DNA of 64,000 nt. Origin: Roseospira goensis. GTDB lineage: Bacteria > Pseudomonadota > Alphaproteobacteria > Rhodospirillales > Rhodospirillaceae. Shown here piece after piece: positions 16,846 to 25,483 of this stretch (its first letter is position 1; every line of letters starts with the position of its first letter). The stretch is taken from positions 29,487-93,486 of the forward strand of contig NZ_JACIGI010000017.1 of NCBI RefSeq assembly GCF_014197795.1. Direction: 5' to 3'. The translations under genes and the position numbers were made by a program. The notes below the pieces were generated by a model, which was not told where the DNA came from, made no database searches, and saw only the letters and a program-made list of their open reading frames with translations.

Positions 16846-18630
16846 ATGACCTATCACACGGTGGGCGCCGCCCAGGCTCCCTTCGACGTCACCTCGCCCG
16901 GCCCGGCGGTGGCCCCGGCCGCCCGGCCGGTCGAAGACGACGGCCTGCCGCCGCCAGGGACGCCGGATATCGAGATCGCCCGCGCCGCCCGGCCGCGTCC
17001 GATCCTGGCGCTGGCCGAGGATCGGCTGGGCCTACCGGCCGAGGCGCTGATCCCGCACGGCCACACCAAGGCCAAGGTGACGCTCGACCATATCGCCGGC
17101 CTCAGGGCGCGCACGCGCGGCAAGCTGGTGCTGGTGACCGCGATCACGCCGACCCCGGCGGGCGAGGGCAAGACCACGACCACGGTCGGGCTGGGCGACG
17201 GCCTCAACCGCATCGGCCACCACGCCGCGGTGTGCCTGCGCGAGCCGTCGCTGGGGCCGTGCTTCGGCATGAAGGGCGGGGCGGCCGGCGGCGGCCGTGC
17301 GCAGGTGATCCCGATGGAGGACATCAACCTCCACTTCACCGGCGATTTCCACGCCATCGGCGCCGCCCACAACCTGCTCGCCGCGTTGATCGACAACCAT
17401 CTGCACTGGGGCAACGCTCAGGATATCGACCTGCGCCGGGTGAGCTGGCGCCGGGTGATGGACATGAACGACCGCGCGTTGCGCACCATCACCCTGGGCC
17501 TCGGCGGCGCGGCCCATGGTGTGCCGCGCGAAGGCGGCTTCGATATCACCGTGGCCTCGGAGGTGATGGCGATCCTGTGCCTGGCGACGGATCTGGCCGA
17601 CCTGGAACGCCGCCTGGGGGACATCGTCATCGGCCAGCGCCGCGACCGCACGCCGGTGTTCGCCCGTGATCTGGGGGCCGCCGGGGCCATGGCGGTGCTG
17701 CTCAAGGATGCGCTGGCGCCCAATCTGGTGCAGAGCTTGGAGGCCAACCCGGCCTTCATCCATGGCGGGCCGTTCGCCAATATCGCCCACGGCTGCAATT
17801 CGGTGATGGCGACCGACACCGCGCTGCGCCTGGCCGACGTGGTGGTGACCGAGGCCGGCTTCGGCGCCGACCTGGGGGCCGAGAAGTTCCTGCACATCAA
17901 GTGCCGGCAATCGGGCCTGCGGCCGCATGCCGCGGTGGTGGTGGCGACGGTGCGGGCGCTCAAGATGCACGGCGGCGTCGCCAAGGGCGACCTGGGTACA
18001 CCCGATGCCGACGCCGTGCGCCGCGGCGGCGTCAACCTGCGCCGCCACGTCACCAACCTGCAGCGCTTCGGGCTGGCGCCGGTGGTGGCGGTCAACCGTT
18101 TCACCGGCGATGCCGACGCGGAACTCGATGCGGTGCGCGCCCTGTGCGATGACCTGGGGGTGCCCATGGCGCTGGCGTCGCACTGGGCCGAGGGCAGCCA
18201 CGGCAGCGCCGAGCTGGCCCGGCTGGTGGCCGAGCGCCTGGACGGACCGGCACCCGAGGTGCGGTTCCTGTACGACGAGGCGACGCCGCTGGCGGACAAG
18301 ATCCGCGCCGTGGCGACTCAGCTCTACGGCGCCGCGGACATCGCGCTGGATCCGGCAGCGGCGCGCCGTCTGGCCGAGATCGCGGACCTGGGCTACGGCC
18401 ACCTGCCGGTGTGCATTGCCAAGACCCAGTACAGCTTCAGCAGCGATCCGGCCGCCAAGGGCGCGCCCGTGGGCCACGTCCTGCCGGTGCGCGAGGTGCG
18501 GCTGGCCGCCGGGGCGGGGTTCGTCGTGGCGGTCTGCGGCGACATCATGACCATGCCGGGGCTGCCGCGCGATCCGGCGGCGCTGCACATCGGCTTGGAC
18601 GCGGGGGGCGAGATCGTGGGCTTGACGTGA
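16846..18630 (+). CDS. fhs: Formate-tetrahydrofolate ligase
   Basis: At 594 residues this is about 35 longer than the usual enzyme, because of an N-terminal extension before [14 protein letters not shown]. The ATP site [13 protein letters not shown] is near residue 105, and [18 protein letters not shown] and the [14 protein letters not shown] block are conserved. It interconverts formate plus THF and 10-formyl-THF with ATP. Following a DmdA-like demethylase and a MetF-like reductase, it would release methyl-derived carbon as formate with ATP gain. No folD gene is present in the cluster. Confidence 0.93.
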   Translation: MTYHTVGAAQAPFDVTSPGPAVAPAARPVEDDGLPPPGTPDIEIARAARPRPILALAEDRLGLPAEALIPHGHTKAKVTLDHIAGLRARTRGKLVLVTAITPTPAGEGKTTTTVGLGDGLNRIGHHAAVCLREPSLGPCFGMKGGAAGGGRAQVIPMEDINLHFTGDFHAIGAAHNLLAALIDNHLHWGNAQDIDLRRVSWRRVMDMNDRALRTITLGLGGAAHGVPREGGFDITVASEVMAILCLATDLADLERRLGDIVIGQRRDRTPVFARDLGAAGAMAVLLKDALAPNLVQSLEANPAFIHGGPFANIAHGCNSVMATDTALRLADVVVTEAGFGADLGAEKFLHIKCRQSGLRPHAAVVVATVRALKMHGGVAKGDLGTPDADAVRRGGVNLRRHVTNLQRFGLAPVVAVNRFTGDADAELDAVRALCDDLGVPMALASHWAEGSHGSAELARLVAERLDGPAPEVRFLYDEATPLADKIRAVATQLYGAADIALDPAAARRLAEIADLGYGHLPVCIAKTQYSFSSDPAAKGAPVGHVLPVREVRLAAGAGFVVAVCGDIMTMPGLPRDPAALHIGLDAGGEIVGLT

Positions 18631-18656
18631 TCCGTGCGGACTCGCCGCGCGCGTTC

Positions 18657-18698
18657 GAGGACGCCGCGCCGGAGCGCCTCCCCGGCGCGGCGTTCCTC
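18657..18698. terminator. Strong hairpin between convergent fhs and choX
   Basis: A GC-rich inverted repeat (GAGGACGCCGCGCCGG paired with CCGGCGCGGCGTTCCTC) with a short loop sits between the two convergent transcription units. It is nearly symmetrical and probably ends both. Confidence 0.6.
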
Positions 18699-18720
18699 CT
18701 CCGGATGCGTGTCGCCCGCG

Positions 18721-19695
18721 CTACTCCATCAGCGCCGCCTCGACGGCCGGCAGCCCGGGTGCGCCGTCGACCGTGGTCACGCCCTCCAGCCACGGCGCCA
18801 GCAGGTCGGGGTTGGCGGCCAGGTACTTGGTCGCCGCACTTTCGGCGGTCTCGCCGTGGTCGAGGATCGCGCCCATCAGGATGTTCTCCATCTCCACCGT
18901 GAAGGCGAGGTTATTCAGGAACCGGGCCAGGTTGGGGCATTCGTCCGACAGGCCCGCGCGGGTCAGGGTGTGCACGGTGGCGCCGCCCTGGTTCGGCCCG
19001 AAGTAGGCGTCGCCGCCGGTCAGGTAGACGATGTCCATCTTGGTGTTCATCGGATGCGGCGCCCAGCCCAGGAAGGCGATCCACTCCTCGGACTGCCAGG
19101 CGCCGCGGGCCTGCAGCAGCATGCCGGCCTCGGAGCTTTCGATAAGCTGCCAGTCGGCCAGCCCGAAGGCGTCGGCGTCGATCATGTCCTGGATCAGCAG
19201 GTTGCCGTCGTTGCCGGGCTCGATGCCGTAGATCTTGCCGCCGAACCTGTCCTTGTGGGCGTCCAGGTCGGCCAGGTCGGTGACGCCGGCGTCGGCGGCA
19301 TACTGCGGCACCACCAGGGTGTACTTGGCGCCCTCCAGGTTGGTGCGCACACGGTCGATGGCGCCGCTGTCCAGGCGCTCCTGGACCATGCCGGCCATGG
19401 ACGGCATCCACAGCCCCAGGAAGACGTCGATGTCGCCCTGTTCCAGGCCGATGAAGGTGAGCGGCACGCTGGTCACCTTGACGTCGGTGTCGTAGCCCAG
19501 CGCATCCAGCACGGTGGTGGCGACCCCCGTGGTGGCCTGGATATCGGTCCAGCCGACCTCGGCCAGGCGGACCTGACGGCAGGACTCGGACACCTCGGCC
19601 AGGGCCGGGCCGGCGGCGGCCGTGGTGGCCAGCGCGCCCAGGGTCAGGGCGGCACCGGCGAGCGTGGTCTTGGTCTTGGTCTTGGTTGGGGTCAT
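18721..19695 (-). CDS. choX: Choline/betaine ABC transporter substrate-binding protein (ChoX-like)
   Basis: A 324-residue periplasmic protein of the OpuAC/ChoX type, with EVGWTDIQATTGVA, FLGLWMPSM and AWQSEEWIAFLGWAPHPMN near the expected ligand-box positions. The signal peptide has a lysine-threonine repeat (MTPTKTKTKTTL) coded by a short ACCAAG-type repeat, then a hydrophobic core ending AGPALA. ATG 19695 follows AGGGAGC. It is 55 bp downstream of betA on the same strand, so it belongs to the bet operon. The permease (choW) and ATPase (choV) genes that normally accompany it are absent. Confidence 0.88.
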   Translation of the reverse strand: MTPTKTKTKTTLAGAALTLGALATTAAAGPALAEVSESCRQVRLAEVGWTDIQATTGVATTVLDALGYDTDVKVTSVPLTFIGLEQGDIDVFLGLWMPSMAGMVQERLDSGAIDRVRTNLEGAKYTLVVPQYAADAGVTDLADLDAHKDRFGGKIYGIEPGNDGNLLIQDMIDADAFGLADWQLIESSEAGMLLQARGAWQSEEWIAFLGWAPHPMNTKMDIVYLTGGDAYFGPNQGGATVHTLTRAGLSDECPNLARFLNNLAFTVEMENILMGAILDHGETAESAATKYLAANPDLLAPWLEGVTTVDGAPGLPAVEAALME

Positions 19696-19750
19696 GGGTG
19701 TTGCTCCCTGTGGGGCTTGTCTGTGTGTCGGCGGCGGACAGTCTGACCCG

Positions 19751-21457
19751 TTACGGGGTCGCATTGAAGGGGCGGTCGCTCCTTGACCGCTGCCGGGTCT
19801 CCCAGCCCTCGACCAGCGAGACCGGCGCCGCCTCGGGCGGCAGCGGCGTCCGGCCCCGGATCACATCGGCCAGCTTCTCCGCCAGCATGATCGTGGGGGC
19901 GTTCAGGTTGCCGGAGACGATGCTCGGCATGATCGCGGCATCGACGACGCGCAGGCCCTCGACCCCGTGCACCCGGCCCGCCGGCGAGACGACGGCCATC
20001 GGGTCGCTGTCCGGCCCCATGGCGCAGGTGCAGGAGGGGTGATAGGCGCTCTCCACCAACTGCCGCGCCCAGGCGTCGATCTCGGCGTCGGTGCGCACGT
20101 CCGGTCCCGGCGCCACCTCGCCGTCGTTGAAGGGCGCGAGGGCCGGCTGGGTCATGATCTCGCGCGTCAGCTTGATGCCGTCGCGCATCTCGCGGCGGTC
20201 GCGCTCGGTGGAGAAGTAGTTGAACTGGATCCGCACCTTGTCGCGGGGATCGGCCGACCGCAGCCTGACCCAGCCGCGGCTCTCGGGGCGCATCGGCCCC
20301 ACATGGGCCTGATAGCCGTGCATGTCCTGCATGCCGCTGCCGTCGTAGGCGGCGGCGACGGGCAGGAAGTGGTACTGGATGTTGGGGTGCTTCACGCCCG
20401 GCTCGGAGCGGATGAAGCCGCCCGCCTCGAAGTGGTTGGTGGCCCCCGGGCCGGTGCCGCGCAACAGCCATTCCAGGCCGATCCGAAGCTGATTCTGCGG
20501 CTTCAGGACACCGTATAGGGTCTCGGCCGTCTTGCAGCGGTACTGCACGTAGACCTCGGGGTGATCCTGGAGGTTGGCCCCAACCCCCTTCAGGTCCACC
20601 AGCGGGTCGATCCCGTGTTCGCGCAGCGCGTCGGCATCGCCGATGCCCGACAGCATCAGCAGGTGCGGTGAGTTGAAGGCGCCGCCGGCGAGGATCACCT
20701 CCCGCGTCGCGCGCGGGCGCTTGGTGCCGTCGGGGGCCTTCAGTTCCACGCCGACCGCCGTGCGGCCCTCGAACAGCACGCGGCCCACCAGCGCGCGGTC
20801 GATCAGGGTCAGGTTGCGCCGCTTCAGGGCCGGGCGCAGGTAGCCGACGGCGGTAGACGAGCGCCGGCCCTTGCCGACGCTCATGTCCATGGGGCCGAAG
20901 CCCTCCTGGCTTTCGCCGTTCAGGTCGTCGGTGCGGCGGTAGCCGGCCTGCACCCCGGCCTCGATGAAGGCATCGTAGAGCGGGGTCCAGCGGGTGCCGC
21001 GGGTGACCTTCGTCGGGCCGCCGACCCCGTGGTAGGGGTTGGGGCCGACCTGCGGGAAGTCCTCGCTCTTCTTGAAGTAGGGCAGGCAGTGGGCGTAGTC
21101 CCAGGACGGATCCCGGGTCTGTTCGGCCCAGCGGTCGTAGTCCAGGGCATGGCCCCGGATGTAGCACATGCCGTTCACCGAGCTGGACCCGCCCCACACC
21201 TTGCCGCGCGGCTGATACATGCGGCGGCCGTCGACGTGGGGTTCGGGCTCGGTCTCGTAGGCCCAGTTGAACGTCTTGGTCTTCAGCGGCCAGGCGAAGG
21301 TCGCCGGCATGTGGATGTACAGGCTCCAGTCGCGCCAGCCGGCCTCGATCAGCAGCACGGAGACATCGGGGTCCTCGGTCAGCCGGTTGGCCAGCACGCA
21401 GCCGGCGGATCCGGCGCCGACGATGATGTAGTCGTAGCGGCTCTTGAGGGCGGGCAT
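19751..21457 (-). CDS. betA: Choline dehydrogenase (GMC oxidoreductase)
   Basis: A 568-residue FAD enzyme. The dinucleotide-binding motif VGAGSAGCVLANRL is at the N-terminus, GMC signature 1 is GKVWGGSSSVNGM, and the C-terminal active-site histidine region is AYHPSCTCAMG with a second His/Asn in SGNLNAPTIM. It oxidises choline to betaine aldehyde, probably at the membrane. Its ATG overlaps the betB stop by one base (TGATG), so the two are translationally coupled. Upstream in-frame extension inside betB was rejected. Confidence 0.93.
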   Translation of the reverse strand: MPALKSRYDYIIVGAGSAGCVLANRLTEDPDVSVLLIEAGWRDWSLYIHMPATFAWPLKTKTFNWAYETEPEPHVDGRRMYQPRGKVWGGSSSVNGMCYIRGHALDYDRWAEQTRDPSWDYAHCLPYFKKSEDFPQVGPNPYHGVGGPTKVTRGTRWTPLYDAFIEAGVQAGYRRTDDLNGESQEGFGPMDMSVGKGRRSSTAVGYLRPALKRRNLTLIDRALVGRVLFEGRTAVGVELKAPDGTKRPRATREVILAGGAFNSPHLLMLSGIGDADALREHGIDPLVDLKGVGANLQDHPEVYVQYRCKTAETLYGVLKPQNQLRIGLEWLLRGTGPGATNHFEAGGFIRSEPGVKHPNIQYHFLPVAAAYDGSGMQDMHGYQAHVGPMRPESRGWVRLRSADPRDKVRIQFNYFSTERDRREMRDGIKLTREIMTQPALAPFNDGEVAPGPDVRTDAEIDAWARQLVESAYHPSCTCAMGPDSDPMAVVSPAGRVHGVEGLRVVDAAIMPSIVSGNLNAPTIMLAEKLADVIRGRTPLPPEAAPVSLVEGWETRQRSRSDRPFNATP

Positions 21458-22938
21458 CAGTAGGGGGCCTCCAGGGGTCCGGGTTCCACATAGACGCTCT
21501 TGACGCGGGTGACGTGCTCCAGCGCGGCGCGGCCGTTCTCGCGCCCCAGGCCGGACTGTTTCACGCCGCCGAAGGGCATCTCGATCGGGGTGATGTTGTA
21601 GGTGTTGATCCACACCACGCCGGCCTCCAGGCGGGCGGCGACGCGGTGGGCGCGGGTCAGGTCGCGGGTCATGACGCCGCCGGCCAGGCCGACGGGCAGG
21701 CTGTTGGCGCGGGTCACCGCCTCGTCCTCGGTGTCGAACGGCAGCACGGTCATGACGGGGCCGAAGATCTCGTCGCGGCACAGGGGCAGGGCGTCGTCCT
21801 CGGCCAGGAACACCGTCGGGCGGACGAACGGCTTGCCGGCGAGCGCCGGATCATCGGGAGCGCCGCCGCCGGTCAGCAGCCGGGCGCCGTCGGCCCTGGC
21901 GCGGTCGATATGGGCCAGGACAGACCGATGGTGCTCGGGCGAGATCAGCGGCCCCATCTGGGTCGCCGGATCCAGCGGATCGCCCAGCCGGATGGCCTCG
22001 GCACGCGGCAGCAGGCGGGCCAGGACCGCGTCCAGGATGCCGCGCTGCACGAACACCCGGGTGCAGTTGGTGCAGATCTGGCCCTGGGTATAGAAGTTGC
22101 CGAGGATGGCGGCGGAGACCGCGTCGTCCACGTCGGCGTCGTCGAACACCAGCAGCGGCGACTTGCCACCCAGTTCCAGCGTCAGGACCTTGAGCGTGGC
22201 GGCGCTGTCGGCCATCACCGCCTTGCCGGTGTTGATCTCCCCGGTGAAGGAGATCTTGGCGATGCCCGGGTGCGCGGTCAGCATCCGGCCCACCGCCGCG
22301 TCGCCCTGCACCAGGTTGAACAGGCCCGGCGGCGCGCCGGCCTCGTGCAGGACCTCGGCCAGGATGGTGGCGGACAGCGGGGTCTGTTCGGCCGGTTTGA
22401 ACACCATGGCGTTGCCGGCGGCCAGGGCCGGGGCGGTCTTCCAGCACGCGATCTGGAACGGGTAGTTCCAGGCGCCGATGCCGCCCACCACGCCCAGGGG
22501 CTCGCGCCGGGTGTAGAACCAGGGGCCGGCGCCGTCACCGGACAGGGTCTGCGTCTCGCCGCCGATGGTGGGCGCCAGCGCCGCGAAATACTCCAGGCAG
22601 TCCGCCCCCGAGTCCACGTCGGCCTCCGGCGTCTCCTGGATCGGCTTGCCGCCGTCCAGACTTTCCAGGCGGGCGATCTCGTCGCGGCGGGCGCGGATCA
22701 GATCGGCGGCCCGGGCTAGCACGCGGCCGCGTGCCGCGCCGCCCAGTGCCGCCCAGGCGCGTTGCGCGTCGCGGGCGGCGGCCACGGCGGCGTCGACATC
22801 GGCCGCCGATGCCGTCTGTACCGTGGCGATCACGTCCCCGCTGAACGGGCTGCGGGTCTCGAAGGTGGTCCCCGAGGTCGCGGGACGCGGGGCGCCGCCG
22901 ACGAACAGGGGCCTGGGATCGGGGGGGGAGTCGGTCAT
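21457..22938 (-). CDS. betB: Betaine aldehyde dehydrogenase
   Basis: A 493-residue NAD(P)-dependent aldehyde dehydrogenase. It shows the WNYPFQIACWK cofactor region, the general base in LELGGKSPLLVF and the nucleophile in GQICTNCTRV. The QICTNC pattern and length fit BetB rather than a general ALDH. It converts betaine aldehyde to glycine betaine. The start overlaps the betI stop (ATGA) and the stop overlaps the betA start, giving a tightly coupled betIBA unit. Confidence 0.93.
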   Translation of the reverse strand: MTDSPPDPRPLFVGGAPRPATSGTTFETRSPFSGDVIATVQTASAADVDAAVAAARDAQRAWAALGGAARGRVLARAADLIRARRDEIARLESLDGGKPIQETPEADVDSGADCLEYFAALAPTIGGETQTLSGDGAGPWFYTRREPLGVVGGIGAWNYPFQIACWKTAPALAAGNAMVFKPAEQTPLSATILAEVLHEAGAPPGLFNLVQGDAAVGRMLTAHPGIAKISFTGEINTGKAVMADSAATLKVLTLELGGKSPLLVFDDADVDDAVSAAILGNFYTQGQICTNCTRVFVQRGILDAVLARLLPRAEAIRLGDPLDPATQMGPLISPEHHRSVLAHIDRARADGARLLTGGGAPDDPALAGKPFVRPTVFLAEDDALPLCRDEIFGPVMTVLPFDTEDEAVTRANSLPVGLAGGVMTRDLTRAHRVAARLEAGVVWINTYNITPIEMPFGGVKQSGLGRENGRAALEHVTRVKSVYVEPGPLEAPY

Positions 22939-23546
22939 GGTGATGCCTGTTTCGAGTCCTGCGCCTCACGGAGGGCGGTGTGCAGATAGTGGACGGCCAG
23001 CGCCCGGGTCTCGGCCGGGTCGATGCCGCCGTGGTCGAGGGCGGCGCGCAGCCACAGGCCGTCGATCAGCGTGGACAGCCCCAGGGTGATGCGCGCCACG
23101 GCCTCCGGATCGTCGGGCAGCAGCGCCTTCAGCGCGTGCCGCAGGTTGCTGTGCAGCCGGGCGCTGTTGATGCGCTGGATGCGCGCCAGCCGCGGGCTGT
23201 GGTTCAACCGGCCCCAGAACGCCAGCCAGACCGCGCTGGTGTCGGGGCGGAACTGGTCCGGCCCCAGGTTGGCGTCGATGACCGCGTGCAGCCGCTCCAG
23301 CGGGGTGGTCGCGGCGGCCAGCCGGCGCGCCGTCTCGCGACCCAGCTCGCGGCCGATGTGGCCCATGGTGGCCTCCATCAGCTCGGCCTTGTCGCCGAAG
23401 TAGTGCCCGACGATTCCCGCCGTCAGGCCGGCCCTCTTGGCGATGCGGGCCAGACTGGCGGCCTCCGGGCCGTCCTCGTGGATGGCCTGGATGCAGGCGC
23501 GGATGAGGTCGCGGCGGCGCTGGTCCTTGAGGCTCGGTCGACCCAT
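22935..23546 (-). CDS. betI: BetI TetR-family repressor of the bet operon
   Basis: A 203-residue TetR protein. The N-terminal helix-turn-helix contains SLARIAKRAGLTAGIVGHYFGDK, the characteristic BetI variant (GIVGHYF). The ligand domain includes WLAFWGRL and STLIDGLWLRAAL, also seen in BetI. It represses betIBA and is relieved by choline. It is the first gene of the operon, and an imperfect dyad lies just upstream of its start. Confidence 0.92.
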   Translation of the reverse strand: MGRPSLKDQRRRDLIRACIQAIHEDGPEAASLARIAKRAGLTAGIVGHYFGDKAELMEATMGHIGRELGRETARRLAAATTPLERLHAVIDANLGPDQFRPDTSAVWLAFWGRLNHSPRLARIQRINSARLHSNLRHALKALLPDDPEAVARITLGLSTLIDGLWLRAALDHGGIDPAETRALAVHYLHTALREAQDSKQASP

Positions 23547-23565
23547 GGCGATACGGTGCCTTTAT

Positions 23566-23588
23566 TTGATTGTTCATGCAAACAAAAA
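23566..23588 (-). promoter_or_regulatory. Candidate BetI operator
   Basis: Upstream of betI, within 20-42 bp of the ATG at 23546, the AT-rich sequence TTGATTGTTCATGCAAACAA has inverted TTGTT/AACAA arms around a central CATGCA-like core. Position and composition resemble BetI sites, which are TTGATTG-type dyads. It would also overlap the promoter. Confidence 0.5.
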
Positions 23589-23697
23589 ATTCCGGGAGGG
23601 GAAGGCGGACGGGGAGCCGCGCGAGCGTCTCGGCCCCAGGCGCCCGCCGAGTCCGCCGGCATGCCCGACGCACAGGCGTCCGTTGACGGTCACGGGG

Positions 23698-23748
23698 GCA
23701 GATCGCGCCAAAATGGAATCGCGCCGCGGTCCCATTTTGGCGCGCGAC
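23698..23748. repeat. REP-like palindromic repeat, copy 2
   Basis: Arms GCGCCAAAATGG (23705-23716) and CCCATTTTGGCGCG (23731-23744) make a palindrome almost identical in reverse orientation to the element at 12256-12302. It is followed directly by the linker and hairpin of a second repeat family, giving a composite intergenic block between betI and fliI. Confidence 0.75.
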
Positions 23749-23754
23749 TCTGCT

Positions 23755-23798
23755 TTAAAATCAATAATGTAGAGCCGATTCATGCCCGAAATCGGCTC
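23755..23798. repeat. AT-rich linker plus GAGCCGATT hairpin
   Basis: TTAAAATCAATAATGT (23755-23770) is followed by AGAGCCGATT, a 9-nt loop and AATCGGCTC. The same linker and the AGAGCCGATT arm recur in reverse orientation at 28807-28830. The sequence is AT-rich compared with the neighbourhood. Function is unknown; it could fold in RNA downstream of fliI. Confidence 0.7.
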
Positions 23799-23898
23799 GC
23801 GGGGAAGCCCCGCAGCGGCACGGCACCGGGCGCTCTGGCCGGATCGGCCCGTGCGCGTGCAGGGGCGAGGGCGGCAAGGGTGGACGACGACGGGGCGC

Positions 23899-25263
23899 TC
23901 AGCCGGTCGCGGTGCCGTCCTGGCCGGCGCCGTCCGGCGTCGTCTCCAGGATCCGGCGCAGCAGGGCGTAGCCGGTCTCAAGGTCGGTGGCCTCGTCCTT
24001 CCGCTGCGCCAGGAAATCCTCGATCATCGGATAGTAGTGGATGGCGGCATCCACCTCCGGGTTCGAGCCGGCGCGGTAGGCGCCCAGGCGGATCAGTTCC
24101 GCCATGTCCTCGTAGGTGGTGATGATCCTGCGCGCAGTGTTGACCAGCAGGGTCTGGTCATCGGTGTTGCAGGCCGGCATGGTGCGCGAGACCGAGCGCA
24201 GGATGTTGATGGCCGGATAGCGGTTGCGCTCCGCGATGGCGCGGTCGAGCACGATATGACCGTCGAGGATGCCGCGCACGGCGTCGGAAATGGGCTCGTT
24301 GTGGTCGTCGCCCTCCACCAGCACCGTGAACAGGCCGGTGATCGACCCGGTGCCGGGCACGCCCGGCCCGGCGCGTTCCAGCAGGCGCGGCAGTTCGGCG
24401 AACACGGTCGGGGTATAGCCCTTGCTGGCCGGCGGTTCCCCGGCCGAGAGGCTGATCTCGCGTTGGGCCATGGCGAAGCGGGTCACGGAATCCATCAGGC
24501 ACAGCACGTTGCGTCCCTGGTCGCGGAAGTACTCCGCCACCGTCAGGGTGGCGTAGGCGGCCTGGCGGCGCATCAACGGTCCCTCGTCGGAGGTCGCCAG
24601 CACCACCACGCTGCGGGCCAGGCCGGCCGCGCCCAGGTCGTCCTCGATGAACTCGCGGGCCTCGCGGCCGCGTTCGCCGACCAGCCCGATGACCACCACT
24701 TCGGCCTTGGAGTGGCGGATCAGCATCGACAGCACGGTGGACTTGCCGACCCCGGAGCCGGCGAAGATGCCCATGCGCTGGCCCTCGCAACAGGTCAGGA
24801 AGGTGTTGAGCGCGCGCACCCCCAGGTCCAGCTTGCCGCCGACGCGCCGGCGCTGGTGCGCTGGCGGCGGCTGGGCGCGCACGGGGTAGGGGTGCTCGCC
24901 CAGCGGCATCGGCCCCTGGCCGTCCACCGCCTCGCCGAAGGCGTTGATGACGCGGCCCAGCCAGGTGTCGGTGGGGCGCAGCATGGGGGCGCTTTCGGTC
25001 AGTTCGGCCCGGCAGCCGAGTCCCACCCCGTCGAGCCCGCCGTAGGGCAGCAGCAGCGCGTGGCCGGCGCGGAATCCGACCACCTCGCAGGGCACCGACC
25101 GGTCGTCGCGCGCGATCACCCGGCAGCGGTCGCCGACCGACAGGTTGCCCTGGACGCCGCCGATCTCGATGACGAGTCCCCGCACACTGGCGACTCGGCC
25201 GAACAGCCGTTCCGTCGGCAGACGCTCGATTTCGCCGATGAGGGTCTGGATCAGGCCGACCAT
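23899..25263 (-). CDS. fliI: Flagellar type III export ATPase FliI
   Basis: A 454-residue ATPase of the FliI/YscN class. Walker A is GSGVGKST near residue 168, Walker B is NVLCLMDSVTRFA, and PASKGYTPTVFAELPRLLERAG and GSITGLFTVLVEGDDHNEPI are conserved. It energises export of flagellar axial proteins at the base of the basal body. ATG 25263 with GGAGAG upstream was chosen over an upstream frame start that adds 32 non-homologous residues. It is divergent from ctrA. No fliJ, fliH or other flagellar gene is adjacent, which is unusual. Confidence 0.92.
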   Translation of the reverse strand: MVGLIQTLIGEIERLPTERLFGRVASVRGLVIEIGGVQGNLSVGDRCRVIARDDRSVPCEVVGFRAGHALLLPYGGLDGVGLGCRAELTESAPMLRPTDTWLGRVINAFGEAVDGQGPMPLGEHPYPVRAQPPPAHQRRRVGGKLDLGVRALNTFLTCCEGQRMGIFAGSGVGKSTVLSMLIRHSKAEVVVIGLVGERGREAREFIEDDLGAAGLARSVVVLATSDEGPLMRRQAAYATLTVAEYFRDQGRNVLCLMDSVTRFAMAQREISLSAGEPPASKGYTPTVFAELPRLLERAGPGVPGTGSITGLFTVLVEGDDHNEPISDAVRGILDGHIVLDRAIAERNRYPAINILRSVSRTMPACNTDDQTLLVNTARRIITTYEDMAELIRLGAYRAGSNPEVDAAIHYYPMIEDFLAQRKDEATDLETGYALLRRILETTPDGAGQDGTATG

Positions 25264-25366
25264 CGCAGACGCTCTCCGCAAAAAACCGCACGATCGGTCA
25301 CCGTGGCATGGCGTGGAACCCGAAGCAACCGAGTCGCGTTGACCAACACCGACCCCCATGCTAAAG

Positions 25367-25382
25367 CTTAACGAAAGTTAAG
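25367..25382. promoter_or_regulatory. TTAA dyad, candidate CtrA box
   Basis: CTTAACGAAAGTTAAG is a perfect dyad containing two TTAA half-sites separated by six bases, in the fliI-ctrA intergenic region about 100 bp from each start. The CtrA consensus is TTAA-N7-TTAA, so the spacing is one base short. CtrA commonly controls itself and flagellar genes, so the location is apt. Confidence 0.45.
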
Positions 25383-25483
25383 ACCTGGGGAAACAAGACC
25401 CGATGCGGGTGTCCGGCAGGGCCGGCGCCTGAGTGCAACGCGGGCCGGGGGGCTGCTTTCTTCAACCGGCAGGGGCTGGCAGC

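Noticed and set aside
23575-23898. fliJ downstream of fliI
   Set aside because: The region after the fliI stop contains only repeats and the betI promoter; no coiled-coil frame of the right size is present.
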